This document shows positions 50,526 through 59,357 of a DNA stretch of 64,000 bases, piece by piece; positions within the stretch are counted from its first letter, which is position 1; every line of letters starts with the position of its first letter. Under the pieces are notes generated by a model, which was given only the letters and a program-made list of their open reading frames with translations, ran no database searches and had not been told where the DNA came from. This DNA is from UBA6985 sp946536225. GTDB taxonomy: Bacteria > Bacillota_I > Bacilli_A > RF39 > UBA660. The DNA lies in contig CAMNEE010000003.1 of assembly GCA_946536225.1 (NCBI GenBank), positions 89,733 through 153,732 of the forward strand. The letters run 5' to 3'. The translations under genes and the position numbers were made by a program.

Positions 50526-50873
50526 ATGATGGAGTTTAAGCATACAATTATACATATTAGAAAAAGAGAGAATAATAAGTGTTATTCTGTTAGATTTTCT
50601 TATGATGCAGATGCCGATGTAGTGTCAATTGAAAAACAAGCATATGGTATTGATCAAGATGTTCTAGGAAGTGTACCTATTACTAAAGTAATTAAATATG
50701 CTATGTTAGAACAAAGATTTAATGATGCTGTATATGGAACAGGAAATAATATAGAGATAGACTTATATATGGAAGACTATTATGATATGACTAATGAAAA
50801 GGAAGTTATTTCTACTCCTAGTACAACAAGAAGCATTAAAGAAAGATTATTAAAACACGCTAATAAAAGATAA
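50526..50873 (+). CDS. Unknown small soluble protein
   Basis: A 115-residue protein starting at ATG 50526 behind GGGGG. It begins with a predicted beta-strand pair (EFKHTIIHIRKR, CYSVRFSYDADADVVSIE), followed by a helix with an acidic stretch (YMEDYYDMTNEKE) and a basic tail (SIKERLLKHANKR). No family recognised. Its start lies right behind a hairpin, so translation or transcription may be conditional. It ends only a few bases before the metG T-box. Confidence 0.5.
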   Translation: MMEFKHTIIHIRKRENNKCYSVRFSYDADADVVSIEKQAYGIDQDVLGSVPITKVIKYAMLEQRFNDAVYGTGNNIEIDLYMEDYYDMTNEKEVISTPSTTRSIKERLLKHANKR

Positions 50874-50899
50874 TTATTGCTAAAAAAATAATGTTATGA

Positions 50900-51115
50900 T
50901 ATATTAGTTTCGTTAAGCAATGAAGGAAAGAGTAGTAAATACAAGACGCGTAGAGAGTTCCTGGATGGTGAAAAGGAATAGGGAGTGTTTATGAACATGG
51001 TTCTGGAGTTTAAATCGGGTAATTTACGATATAAATTTTAAGTTGCATGATAAGTCATGAATTAAGGTGGTACCGCGGGTTATACTCGTCCTTATGCTTT
51101 AATTCATGGCTTTTT
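50900..51115 (+). promoter_or_regulatory. T-box riboswitch for methionine
   Basis: The T-box sequence AAGGTGGTACCGCGG (51064-51078) is exact. Upstream stem I shows the usual AGTA and GGTG-AA elements, and ATG (50997-50999) in GAAC-ATG-GTTCTGGAG is the likely specifier codon. The terminator is CATGAATTAA (51056-51065) with TTAATTCATG (51099-51108) and a T-run. Uncharged tRNA-Met should stabilise the antiterminator and switch on metG. Confidence 0.9.
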
Positions 51116-51139
51116 ATTTTTAAAGAAAGAGGGATTTAT

Positions 51140-52696
51140 ATGAACAAAGGAAATTATTACATTTCAACAGCTATTGCTTATGCTTCAGGTAAACCTCATA
51201 TTGGTAATACATATGAGATTGTATTAGCAGATGCAATTGCTAGAAACAAAAGATTAGAAGGATACAATGTTTATTTACAAACTGGTACAGATGAACATGG
51301 TGAAAAAATTGAATTAAAAGCCAAAGATAAAGGTATTACTCCTCAACAATATGTTGATGAAGCTTCAGCTGAAATAAAAAGAATCTGGGATTTAATGAAT
51401 ACTACTTATGATAGATTTGTTAGAACTACAGATAAACACCATGAAGAAGTAGTACAACATATCTTTGAGAAAATGTTAGCAAATGATGATATATATCTAG
51501 GTAAATATGAAGGATGGTATTGTACTCCAGATGAATCATTTTGGACTGATACTCAAGTAGTTAAAAAAGAGGATGGTACAGTAGTATGTCCTGACTGTGG
51601 TAGACCAGTTGAAAAGAAGAATGAAGAGTCATATTTCTTTAGATTAAGTAAATATCAAAAACAATTAGAAGAATATATCGAATCACATCCTGATTTTATT
51701 CAACCAGAGTCAAGAAAAAATGAAATGTTGAATAACTTCATTAAACCAGGATTACAAGATTTATGTGTATCACGTACTGCCTTCTCTTGGGGTATTCCTG
51801 TTACATCAAATCCTAAACATGTAGTTTATGTTTGGTTAGACGCTTTATCAAACTATATTACTAACATAGGATATGATGTAGATGGATCAACTGAAGAGTT
51901 TAATAAATTCTGGCCAGCTGACTTACATTTAATTGGTAAAGATATTATAAGATTCCATACTATCTATTGGCCATGTTTCTTATTTAGTTTAGGCCTTCCA
52001 TTACCTAAGAAAGTATTTGGTCATCCATGGTTAATTATGGCAGACGGAAAGATGAGTAAATCACTAGGAAATGTAGTATATGCTGATGATTTAGCAGCAA
52101 AATATGGTGTTGATGCTGTAAGATATTATTTCTTACATGAAATACCTTTTGCTAATGATGGAGTATTCACAGAAGATTTACTTATTGAAAGAGTAAATGG
52201 AGATTTAGCAAATATCTTAGGTAACTTAGTTAATAGAACAATTAGCATGAGCAATAAATATTTTGATGGTATTGTTGAATCTACTGGTGTAACTGATACA
52301 ATGGATGCAAATCTTAAATCTTTATGTACATCGTTAGGTGATAAAGTAAAAGCTCACATGGATGAACTAAAGATAGCTGATGCTATAGATGATGTATTTG
52401 AAGTATTAAGAGCATCAAATAAATACATCGATGAAACAACACCTTGGGCTTTAGCTAAAGATGAAGATAAACAAGATAGATTAAAAGAAGTTTTATACAA
52501 TTTAATTGAAAGTATAAGAATATGTGCTGTTTACTTACAAGCATTCTTACCTGATACTTCAGAAAAGATCTTTAATCAAATTAATACTGATATAAAAGAC
52601 TATGAATCTACTAAGAAATTTGGAAAATTTATATCTGGAACTAAGTTAAATAATCCTGAAATATTATTTGCAAGAATAGATGTAGAAAAGAAATAA
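51140..52696 (+). CDS. metG: Methionyl-tRNA synthetase
   Basis: A 518-residue class-I synthetase. The HIGH-type motif is KPHIGNTYE, the zinc-knuckle cysteines are in CPDCGRP, and the KMSKS motif is present as GKMSKSLGN. There is no C-terminal tRNA-binding dimer domain. The start is ATG 51140, behind the T-box terminator. An earlier in-frame start would lie inside the T-box leader and is rejected. It is controlled by the upstream T-box. Confidence 0.96.
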   Translation: MNKGNYYISTAIAYASGKPHIGNTYEIVLADAIARNKRLEGYNVYLQTGTDEHGEKIELKAKDKGITPQQYVDEASAEIKRIWDLMNTTYDRFVRTTDKHHEEVVQHIFEKMLANDDIYLGKYEGWYCTPDESFWTDTQVVKKEDGTVVCPDCGRPVEKKNEESYFFRLSKYQKQLEEYIESHPDFIQPESRKNEMLNNFIKPGLQDLCVSRTAFSWGIPVTSNPKHVVYVWLDALSNYITNIGYDVDGSTEEFNKFWPADLHLIGKDIIRFHTIYWPCFLFSLGLPLPKKVFGHPWLIMADGKMSKSLGNVVYADDLAAKYGVDAVRYYFLHEIPFANDGVFTEDLLIERVNGDLANILGNLVNRTISMSNKYFDGIVESTGVTDTMDANLKSLCTSLGDKVKAHMDELKIADAIDDVFEVLRASNKYIDETTPWALAKDEDKQDRLKEVLYNLIESIRICAVYLQAFLPDTSEKIFNQINTDIKDYESTKKFGKFISGTKLNNPEILFARIDVEKK

Positions 52697-52726
52697 AAGA
52701 AAATATTTTATATTTTCTTTTTTATT
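52695..52726 (+). terminator. Terminator of metG
   Basis: AAAAGAAAATA-TTTTA-TATTTTCTTTT, followed by TTATTT. Confidence 0.7.
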
Positions 52727-52797
52727 TACACCAAAAATTTTATCTTTTTATGAAATAATTGATATTTTCAACTATAATTAAATAAGGAGGACTTAAT

Positions 52798-53547
52798 ATG
52801 AAATGTATTAAATGCCATAAGAAAATAAAAGACAATTCAAAAATTTGTCCTTTATGTGGAGCAACTCAAGAAGAGAATAAGAGCAATGATTTAAGATACT
52901 ATAATCATGCTAATGATACAGCACTTTCTCATAATTTTATTCTTACTGAAAGCGAAATAGAAGATTATGACTTTTCATATAAGTCTGTTTCAAATGGGTT
53001 AGATTTATTTAAAAAACCTATTTTTTATTTTTTTAATGTTTTTTTTGCAATTGTATTACCCTTTGTTTTTATGTTTTTAGAGTTACCAAAGACATTATCA
53101 ATAATTATTACTTGTTGTTTAATTTTTGAAAACATTATAATTGGAATGATTTCATATAAGTCTCATCTAAGTTTGGTATATGGATCAATACCGATATTTA
53201 ATGTTTTATATTTATATAAACACTATTTACCAAGATATAAAGGTGTTTATTCATTTTTAAAATTTTTATTCTTCTTTTTCTTTTTTTGGAATGCTGCATT
53301 CTTTATTACATTTACAATAATTGCGTCTTCTGCCTTTGACTCATGGATATATATAATTATTGAGTTTACTGAACTACAAGTATTAATCTTTTTTACAACT
53401 TATTCATTTAATAACTTTAGAATGTTTTATCATATAGGTGATATATTTGGAACTAATAAGCATTTAACTATGATATTCCCAACTGTCTATCTACCTTATA
53501 TAGCCTTAAACAAAAAATTATATTATCACGAAGATGAACTCATTTAA
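52798..53547 (+). CDS. Zinc-ribbon membrane protein of unknown function
   Basis: A 249-residue protein. An N-terminal zinc ribbon (CIKCHKK at 3-9, CPLCGAT at 17-23) is followed by a charged linker and about four to five membrane helices from residue 76 on, including an unusually Phe-rich one (KFLFFFFFFWNAAFFITF). The rule 'zinc ribbon plus membrane region' recurs in two other genes near 17-18 kb. No family recognised. It has a strong ribosome binding site (AAGGAGG) and its own promoter region after the metG terminator. Confidence 0.55.
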   Translation: MKCIKCHKKIKDNSKICPLCGATQEENKSNDLRYYNHANDTALSHNFILTESEIEDYDFSYKSVSNGLDLFKKPIFYFFNVFFAIVLPFVFMFLELPKTLSIIITCCLIFENIIIGMISYKSHLSLVYGSIPIFNVLYLYKHYLPRYKGVYSFLKFLFFFFFFWNAAFFITFTIIASSAFDSWIYIIIEFTELQVLIFFTTYSFNNFRMFYHIGDIFGTNKHLTMIFPTVYLPYIALNKKLYYHEDELI

Positions 53548-53602
53548 TATATTAAGTAATTCTAATTTATGATATACTACAACGCGAAAAAGGAGAATAT
53601 GT

Positions 53603-54355
53603 ATGTTTACTGATACTCATTGTCATATTACAAGTGAATTTTATACTAATATAGATGAAATAGTAGAAAATTCTCGTAAGAGAAATATTAATAGATTAAT
53701 TATAGATGCTGATGATATTGAATCCTGTTATGAGGTAATAGATATAGCATCTCGTTTTGATAATGTATTTTTTACTTTAGGAATTCATCCTGAGCATGTA
53801 GATGAAGATATTAATAAACTAAAAGAAATCGTTGAAGAAAATAAGAATAATCCTAAGTTTGTAGCTATTGGTGAAATAGGATTAGATTACTATTACACGA
53901 AAGAGAATAAAGATAAACAATTAAAACTTCTTAACGAAGAGATGGATTTAGCAAGAAAGTATAATAAACCTGTTATAATTCATTCAAGAGAAGCTACAAA
54001 AGATACAATTGATACTTTAAAAGAGTATCCTGAAGTAATAGGGGATATACATTGTTTCTCAGGCTCTCTTGAAACTGCAAGAGAATATATAAAAATGGGA
54101 TATTATATTGGAGTAGGTGGAGTGGTTACCTTTAAAAATGCCAATATTAAAGATGTTATTAAAGAATTACCAATTGAAAGAATTCTTTTAGAAACAGATT
54201 CTCCATTCTTAGCACCAACACCATTACGTGGTACTACTAATGAACCAGCAAATATTGACTTAATAGCAGATTTTCTTTCTGATTATTTAGGATTAGAAAA
54301 AGATGAATTATCTAGAATAACAGAAGAAAATGTTAATAGACTATTTAAACTATAA
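53603..54355 (+). CDS. tatD: TatD-family metal-dependent deoxyribonuclease
   Basis: A 250-residue TIM-barrel hydrolase. Metal ligands His6 and His8 are in FTDTHCHI and Glu91 is in IGEIGLDYY. HSREA and the later ETDSPFLAP complete the site. Family members act as 3'-5' DNases or D-amino-acyl-tRNA deacylases. It is nine bases before rsmA; the rnmV gene usually between them in Bacillus is missing. Confidence 0.93.
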   Translation: MFTDTHCHITSEFYTNIDEIVENSRKRNINRLIIDADDIESCYEVIDIASRFDNVFFTLGIHPEHVDEDINKLKEIVEENKNNPKFVAIGEIGLDYYYTKENKDKQLKLLNEEMDLARKYNKPVIIHSREATKDTIDTLKEYPEVIGDIHCFSGSLETAREYIKMGYYIGVGGVVTFKNANIKDVIKELPIERILLETDSPFLAPTPLRGTTNEPANIDLIADFLSDYLGLEKDELSRITEENVNRLFKL

Positions 54356-54364
54356 GGAGGACAT

Positions 54365-55147
54365 ATGGCTAACTTTAATTTTAAAAAGAAATTTGGTCAA
54401 AATTTTTTGATAGATAAAGACAAAACCCAAAAGATAGTTGATCTTGTTAATGCTAGTGAAGATGACTTAATTATTGAAATTGGTCCTGGAGCAGGAGCAT
54501 TAACAAAAAGATTAGTTAAGAAGAACGCAAATTTAATATGCTATGAAATTGATGAAGATACAAAAGAATACTTATTACCTTTAGAAAATGAAAAAACGCA
54601 TATTATTTACAAAGACTTCTTAAAGACAGATCTTAATGAAGATATTAAAGATATTAAATATAATAATTTATATATAGTTGGTAACTTACCATACTATATA
54701 ACAACTCCTATTATTGAACATATTATTAAAGAAGAGATAGATGTTAAAAAACTAGTATTCATGGTTCAAAAAGAAGTAGGAGAGCGCTTCTCATCTAAAC
54801 CTGGATCTAGAGAATATGGTTCAATTACTGTTTTCTTAAATTATTATTTTGATATTAAACAAGAGTTTGTTGTAGGAAAGAAGTGTTTTAATCCTGTTCC
54901 TAATGTAGATTCTATGGTTATATCTCTTTCTACTAAAGAAGATAGAATTAAAGTAGATATGGATAAGTTTGATAAACTAGTAAGAACTTCTTTTCAATTT
55001 AAAAGAAAGAACTTAAGAAATAATTTAAAGTTTTATGATTTAGAAAAGATAGATAATATCTTAAAAGAACATGGATATTCTATAAATAATAGAGCAGAAG
55101 AACTATCATACAAAGTATTTGTAGATTTATGTAATAAATTATTTTAA
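54365..55147 (+). CDS. rsmA: 16S rRNA A1518/A1519 dimethyltransferase
   Basis: A 260-residue methyltransferase (KsgA). It has KKKFGQNFLIDKD at the N-terminus, the SAM motif EIGPGAGALTKRL and the catalytic NLPYYITTPI, and ends in the usual helical domain. It dimethylates two adenines near the 3' end of 16S rRNA; loss gives kasugamycin resistance. It is in tandem with tatD. Confidence 0.95.
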   Translation: MANFNFKKKFGQNFLIDKDKTQKIVDLVNASEDDLIIEIGPGAGALTKRLVKKNANLICYEIDEDTKEYLLPLENEKTHIIYKDFLKTDLNEDIKDIKYNNLYIVGNLPYYITTPIIEHIIKEEIDVKKLVFMVQKEVGERFSSKPGSREYGSITVFLNYYFDIKQEFVVGKKCFNPVPNVDSMVISLSTKEDRIKVDMDKFDKLVRTSFQFKRKNLRNNLKFYDLEKIDNILKEHGYSINNRAEELSYKVFVDLCNKLF

Positions 55148-55207
55148 TTGATTATAGAATATATTTAATGTATAATAATTTATATAAATATAGGAAGGTG
55201 AAACTCG

Positions 55208-55486
55208 ATGAAAATAACAAATGTAAGAGTGCGTGTAGTTGATAAGGAAAATTCTAAAATGAGAGGCTTTGCATCAGTAACAATTGATGACATGTTTGCC
55301 GTTCATGATATCAGAATTCTAGAAGGGGATAAAGGTTTATTCTTAGCAATGCCTAGTAAACAAATTTCTCCAGGAGAATATAAAGATATCGCTCATCCAA
55401 TTAATCAAGAAGCTCGTCAAATGTTTAGTGACGCTATTCTTGAGGAATACAAGGCTGAGTTAGAAAGATCTAAAAACGAAGAATAA
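55208..55486 (+). CDS. spoVG: SpoVG family regulator
   Basis: A 92-residue RNA/DNA-binding protein. It begins MKITNVRVRVVDKENSKMRG and contains FAVHDIRILEG and AMPSKQISPGEYKDIAHPI, all characteristic. In Firmicutes it influences division-site selection and virulence or sporulation genes; no other sporulation gene is in the window. It is monocistronic, with a terminator directly behind. Confidence 0.95.
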   Translation: MKITNVRVRVVDKENSKMRGFASVTIDDMFAVHDIRILEGDKGLFLAMPSKQISPGEYKDIAHPINQEARQMFSDAILEEYKAELERSKNEE

Positions 55487-55510
55487 GATTGAAAAATCTT
55501 ATTTTTTTTG
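55482..55510 (+). terminator. Terminator of spoVG
   Basis: AATAAGATT-GAAA-AATCTTATT with a GAAA tetraloop, then T-rich DNA. Confidence 0.85.
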
Positions 55511-55599
55511 TAAAAATTCATGTAAATTTCAAATTATTTTTTTCAAAAACCCACATAAATAAACAATACTAGTTTATATTTAAAGTGGGAGAACGTGAT

Positions 55600-55884
55600 A
55601 TGAAAAAATTAAAGTTAAGATATGCCTTATATTTTATAGCTTTAGTAAGCATAGTTGCTATGCTTGGTTTTTCGTGTTTTAACATCTGGGTTCAAATATA
55701 TGATAATAAACTTAAAGTAGAAGAGTTAAATCAAAAATATGAAGACCTAGTTGATCAAGAGTATACCCTAAGTGGTCAAGTAGATAAACTACAAGATCCA
55801 ACATACATGGCTAAATATGCTAGAGAAAAATATCTATATACTTCTGAAGGTGAATTAATTATAGATATAGATACTAAAAAATAA
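55600..55884 (+). CDS. divIC: Septum formation initiator DivIC/FtsB
   Basis: A 94-residue bitopic cell-division protein. A short cytoplasmic basic start is followed by one membrane helix (about 7-30), a coiled coil (about 33-65, LKVEELNQKYEDLVDQEYTL) and the conserved DPTYMAKYAREKYLY segment. It is expected to join FtsL and DivIB at the septum. The ATG at 55600 has GGGAG upstream; a GTG five codons earlier is possible but inside that site. It lies directly before the tmRNA gene. Confidence 0.9.
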   Translation: MKKLKLRYALYFIALVSIVAMLGFSCFNIWVQIYDNKLKVEELNQKYEDLVDQEYTLSGQVDKLQDPTYMAKYAREKYLYTSEGELIIDIDTKK

Positions 55885-55932
55885 ACGTAGATTTGAAATA
55901 TTACATTTAATGTGTTATTATTTCACTTATAC

Positions 55933-56305
55933 GGGGTCGCAATGGTTTCGACAGATTATAGTCCTGTATTAGTTGCAAGTGGTTGGTAACCTAATTACCA
56001 AAATTAAAATTAACTGACAAAAATACAAATATGACTTTAGCTTTCGCCTAATAGGTTGAAAGCCTTCCCACACAGTGCTGGGATGGAGTGCCATTTAATT
56101 AATTGCCTATAGTTAGTTACTTGGTTCATATATATAGGATATATTAATAGTATTTCCTAAGTACTATTAATGAATATTTATTAGGATAGTATAATCTTAG
56201 CTTGTAAGATGTTTTTGGTTATATAAATTTCTAATTCTTACTAAACTTGTAGACGCTAATATGTGAGTAATTTGGACGGGAGTTCAACTCTCCCCGACTC
56301 CACCA
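55933..56305 (+). ncRNA. ssrA: Transfer-messenger RNA
   Basis: A 373-nt tmRNA. The 5' end GGGGTCGCAATGGTTTCGAC and 3' end CGACTCCACCA form the tRNA-like acceptor with CCA encoded. TTCAACTCTCC forms the T arm. The tag frame starts with GAC at 56016 and reads DKNTNMTLAFA before TAA (56049-56051). It is 11 residues, ends in the protease-recognised AFA as in mollicutes, and begins DKN as in Mycoplasma tags. It rescues stalled ribosomes with SmpB, which is not in this window. Confidence 0.95.
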
Positions 56306-56344
56306 TTGTAATATATATTCGAAGTACTCGAGTTTTAAATAGAT

Positions 56345-56370
56345 ATCAATCAGTAATGATTGATTTTTTG
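56345..56370 (+). terminator. Terminator behind tmRNA
   Basis: ATCAATCA-GTAA-TGATTGAT followed by T5. Confidence 0.8.
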
Positions 56371-56418
56371 TTTTATATAATGATAAGCCATGATATTATA
56401 TAAATAAGGTGGTTAGGT

Positions 56419-57366
56419 ATGGTCTCAGGGGAATTTGGTAAGTTTAATGAATTATTATTTGAAAATAATTCATCTAATTCGTGGAAATTACTTCAAAACT
56501 TATTTCAACAATTTGATTTTATTTTTTGTGAATTAATTTCTGAAAGATTGTATGAAACAGAAAGTGATGAATTTTCAAGATATTTTGATATAAAAGACTC
56601 ATTTAATTATGCTAGAGAGTTCTTATATTGTCTTAATAAATCATATGGAGAAAGATTTGATGTACTGACAAGAGCATTTATTGATGGTAAACCTATTTAT
56701 ACTATTAAGCCTATTGATATAGCTATTGATAAAGATAATAGTATTACTGACGGATTCATTAATATTGCATATGAAAATACAGCTCGTGATGCATGGTCTA
56801 TTGTTCATGAAACATTTCATTTGTTTAATTATGGTACTATTGACGTAGACGGCAAGAAAGTAGTAAATTTAACCATGAGACTATTCACTGAACTAGTTTC
56901 AATATTAGCAGAAAAACTATACATTGCATTTGCTTATAATAGAAAATACATAAATGACAACGAAGCAGCTATTCTATTAAATGATAGAATAGATAATACA
57001 CATTTATCTTTATATATCACAAAGTGTGAACAACAATATTTAGCACTTAACAAACAGGGTGTATACATTACTCCTTATATTATTAAGCAAATAAAAAAGC
57101 AATATAAAAGTGTTCCTTATTATAATGATGTTTGGAAAGATGAAAGCAGAACTCATGATACTGTACATAATGCTGTTCTCCGTGGAACACTTAGTTATCC
57201 AGTTAATATTGGATATTTAATAGGTGAGTACTACTCAAATTTAATCCTAGACCAATATGAAAATCCTAAAGAATTATTAATTGAATTAAATGAGATGATT
57301 TCTAAACCAGATGTTAAAACTAGCGACGTAATGGGTAATTGTTTAGAAAAGAGGTTGAAACATTAA
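56419..57366 (+). CDS. Putative HExxH zinc metalloprotease
   Basis: A 315-residue cytoplasmic protein. HETFH (130-134) fits the zinc-binding HExxH motif, and Glu158 or Glu165 in the next helix (FTELVSILAEKL) could be the third ligand, as in gluzincins. The surroundings are helical. There is no signal peptide. The family is not recognised; it may resemble M3-like or uncharacterised peptidases. Its stop and the start of the histidine phosphatase share a base (TAATG), so the two are coupled. The 5' end contains TCTCAGGGG, complementary to a C-run in RNA1. Confidence 0.55.
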   Translation: MVSGEFGKFNELLFENNSSNSWKLLQNLFQQFDFIFCELISERLYETESDEFSRYFDIKDSFNYAREFLYCLNKSYGERFDVLTRAFIDGKPIYTIKPIDIAIDKDNSITDGFINIAYENTARDAWSIVHETFHLFNYGTIDVDGKKVVNLTMRLFTELVSILAEKLYIAFAYNRKYINDNEAAILLNDRIDNTHLSLYITKCEQQYLALNKQGVYITPYIIKQIKKQYKSVPYYNDVWKDESRTHDTVHNAVLRGTLSYPVNIGYLIGEYYSNLILDQYENPKELLIELNEMISKPDVKTSDVMGNCLEKRLKH

Positions 57367-57998
57367 TGGAAAATCTATTCTTAATAAGACATGCTGTTTC
57401 AAAACAAAATGAAGGCATAAACATAACAGAAAAACTACCAGATCATGCTGTTGAATTATCAGAAACTGGTATAAAGATGGCAAGAGAAACAGGAATCTGG
57501 TTAAATCAGTATTTAATCCAAAACAATATTGATTTATCACATGCAAGACTATATGTTAGTCCTTTTACTAGAACTAGACAAACTGCGGAATTAATTAATG
57601 AATCTTTAAAAATTGAAGATATAGTTGAAGACTATTTACTTATAGAACATCAATATGGTCTTTTTTCAGATAATCTTTGGCCAGACAATAAAAAAATGTT
57701 TCCTACTGAATATGAATACTATGATAGATTTTATAAGCATGGTGGTAAGTTTTATCAAAGATTTCCTATGGGAGAAAGTCCTATGGATGTTGCTATTAGA
57801 ACAAGAATGTTTTTAAATGAACTTAAAAATGAAGATATAGATAATGTATTCATAGTATCTCACGGGACAGCACTTAAAACACTAATAATGAACTATTTTA
57901 AATATAGTCCTGACTGGTATGCACATTCAGGACTAATTAAAAACTGTGAGGTAAGACACATAGACAAGGATAATAATATGAAAATACTAAAAAGATAG
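57366..57998 (+). CDS. Histidine phosphatase (phosphoglycerate mutase superfamily)
   Basis: A 210-residue enzyme. LIRHAVSKQN supplies the nucleophilic His with Arg before it, SPFTRTRQTAE the second Arg, and VSHGTALK the second His. The family includes mutases, cofactor-dependent phosphatases and regulators; the substrate here cannot be told. The ATG at 57366 overlaps the stop of the HExxH gene; an upstream in-frame start would add nine residues inside that gene. Confidence 0.85.
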   Translation: MENLFLIRHAVSKQNEGINITEKLPDHAVELSETGIKMARETGIWLNQYLIQNNIDLSHARLYVSPFTRTRQTAELINESLKIEDIVEDYLLIEHQYGLFSDNLWPDNKKMFPTEYEYYDRFYKHGGKFYQRFPMGESPMDVAIRTRMFLNELKNEDIDNVFIVSHGTALKTLIMNYFKYSPDWYAHSGLIKNCEVRHIDKDNNMKILKR

Positions 57999-58003
57999 TA
58001 TTT
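57982..58003 (+). terminator. Terminator of the HExxH-phosphatase operon
   Basis: AAATACTA-AAAAGA-TAGTATTT then TTCTTTTT, overlapping the gene end. Confidence 0.65.
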
Positions 58004-58082
58004 TTCTTTTTATTAAATATAACGATTCTATTTATTTATTTTTTTAGTATTGTTATAATACTAGTATGGAAGAGGTGTATTT

Positions 58083-58442
58083 ATGAACACTAGATATTTA
58101 CCAATAGGTTCTATCGTTTTATTAAGAGGTGGAGCTAAAAAATTAATGGTAGTTGGATATTTTGGAGTTAATCCAAATGGTGAACAAGTTGATTACATGG
58201 GTGTTACATACCCAGAAGGATATCTTGATTACAAAGAAATAGTTGGATTTAACCAAGCAGAGATTCAAGAAATTTTATTTGAAGGATATAAAGATATTGA
58301 ACAAAATAATTTATTTGTACAATTAGATGCATATGCTAATGGAATGATTTCTGAACAAACTGCAACAGTACCTTTTACTAGTAAAGTACAAACAAATCAA
58401 AACCAAAATCCTAATATACCAAATAATCCAAATCAACAATAA
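58083..58442 (+). CDS. DUF4176 protein (type VII secretion-associated)
   Basis: A 119-residue soluble protein. It begins RYLPIGSIVLLRGGAKKLMVVGYF and continues DYMGVTYPEGYLDYKEIVGFN, which matches DUF4176, a family often encoded beside type VII (ESX/WXG100) secretion genes in Firmicutes. The C-terminal 25 residues are a low-complexity Asn/Gln/Pro tail. Promoter: TATAAT near 58051, ribosome binding site AGAGGTG. No WXG100 or EssC gene is in the window, so the secretion link is by family only. Confidence 0.75.
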   Translation: MNTRYLPIGSIVLLRGGAKKLMVVGYFGVNPNGEQVDYMGVTYPEGYLDYKEIVGFNQAEIQEILFEGYKDIEQNNLFVQLDAYANGMISEQTATVPFTSKVQTNQNQNPNIPNNPNQQ

Positions 58443-58448
58443 TTATAG

Positions 58449-58475
58449 TAAGGCTTTTTATAAGCCTTATTTTTA
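58449..58475 (+). terminator. Terminator of the DUF4176 gene
   Basis: TAAGGCTT/AAGCCTTA with a short T/A loop, then TTTTTATTT. Confidence 0.75.
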
Positions 58476-58535
58476 TTTATAAAATGATTTTTACGTCGTT
58501 TTATGGTATTATTATTAGTAGATATGGAGGTTATG

Positions 58536-59342
58536 ATGAAAAAAAGTAACTATATTATTTTTGCAATAATAGTTTTAATTTTAGTTGGTTTTGCTTTTAT
58601 TATAAAATCAACTAAACAAATATATAAAAGTATTAATTTAGATGAGATAAGTAGTTTAGAAAATGGTCTTGTTCATGTAGGAAAGATAAGTGATGATGTT
58701 ACTTCTACATTTAAAGAATATTTTGATAACTATAATCTTAAATCATACAATATGGATAATACTAAAATGAGTTCATTAAGTGCATTAATTAAGAATAACA
58801 ATTTAGAAGAAGTAACTGATGATAATGGTTATTTACTAATACACGACTCTAAAATTGTATGGGTAAGTGGAGAAAACTTAAATAATACAGAACTAAACGA
58901 AGCAGTTTTAATTAATTTTTATAATAAGATACCAACAGATCAAGTAGTTTATAAAGTACCAAAAGATGGAGATGAGATGGTAAAATTAATTAAAAGAAAG
59001 AATAAATTTACTGTTTTAGTAATTGGCAAGCAAGATTGTAATTATTGTCAAATGTATATGCCAGTTTTCAACAAGGTAGCTAAAGATAGTAATCTAGATA
59101 TTTACTATATTGATTCTACAACATATAATAAGAGTGAATACAAAAAGATTACAGATTTAGAATTAGAAATTCCTGCATATTGCACTACTAACAATACTAA
59201 GACATCTACAGCAGGATCTTTCCCTAAACCTATGACATTTATTATTAAAGACGGAAAAACAGTTAGCTGCGCTTTAGGATATAAATCAGAAGATAATTTA
59301 AAATCATTCTTATTCTCCTATGGTGTAATTAATCAAATATAA
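58536..59342 (+). CDS. Membrane-anchored thioredoxin-like protein
   Basis: A 268-residue protein. An N-terminal anchor helix (about 5-23) is followed by an extracytoplasmic region. Residues about 170-265 form a thioredoxin-like fold with the redox motif CNYC (in GKQDCNYCQMYMPVFNKV) and the cis-Pro loop FPKPMTFI. Two further Cys (YCTTN and SCALGY) could pair. It may be an extracytoplasmic disulfide or reductase factor. ATG 58536 has GGAGG five bases upstream. It is separated from the DUF4176 gene by a terminator and followed closely by a PH-like gene. Confidence 0.7.
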   Translation: MKKSNYIIFAIIVLILVGFAFIIKSTKQIYKSINLDEISSLENGLVHVGKISDDVTSTFKEYFDNYNLKSYNMDNTKMSSLSALIKNNNLEEVTDDNGYLLIHDSKIVWVSGENLNNTELNEAVLINFYNKIPTDQVVYKVPKDGDEMVKLIKRKNKFTVLVIGKQDCNYCQMYMPVFNKVAKDSNLDIYYIDSTTYNKSEYKKITDLELEIPAYCTTNNTKTSTAGSFPKPMTFIIKDGKTVSCALGYKSEDNLKSFLFSYGVINQI

Positions 59343-59357
59343 AAAGGATGTGATTTC

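Noticed and set aside
51047..51139. N-terminal extension of metG
   Set aside because: The upstream start lies inside the T-box antiterminator; MNKGNYYIST at 51140 is the family start.
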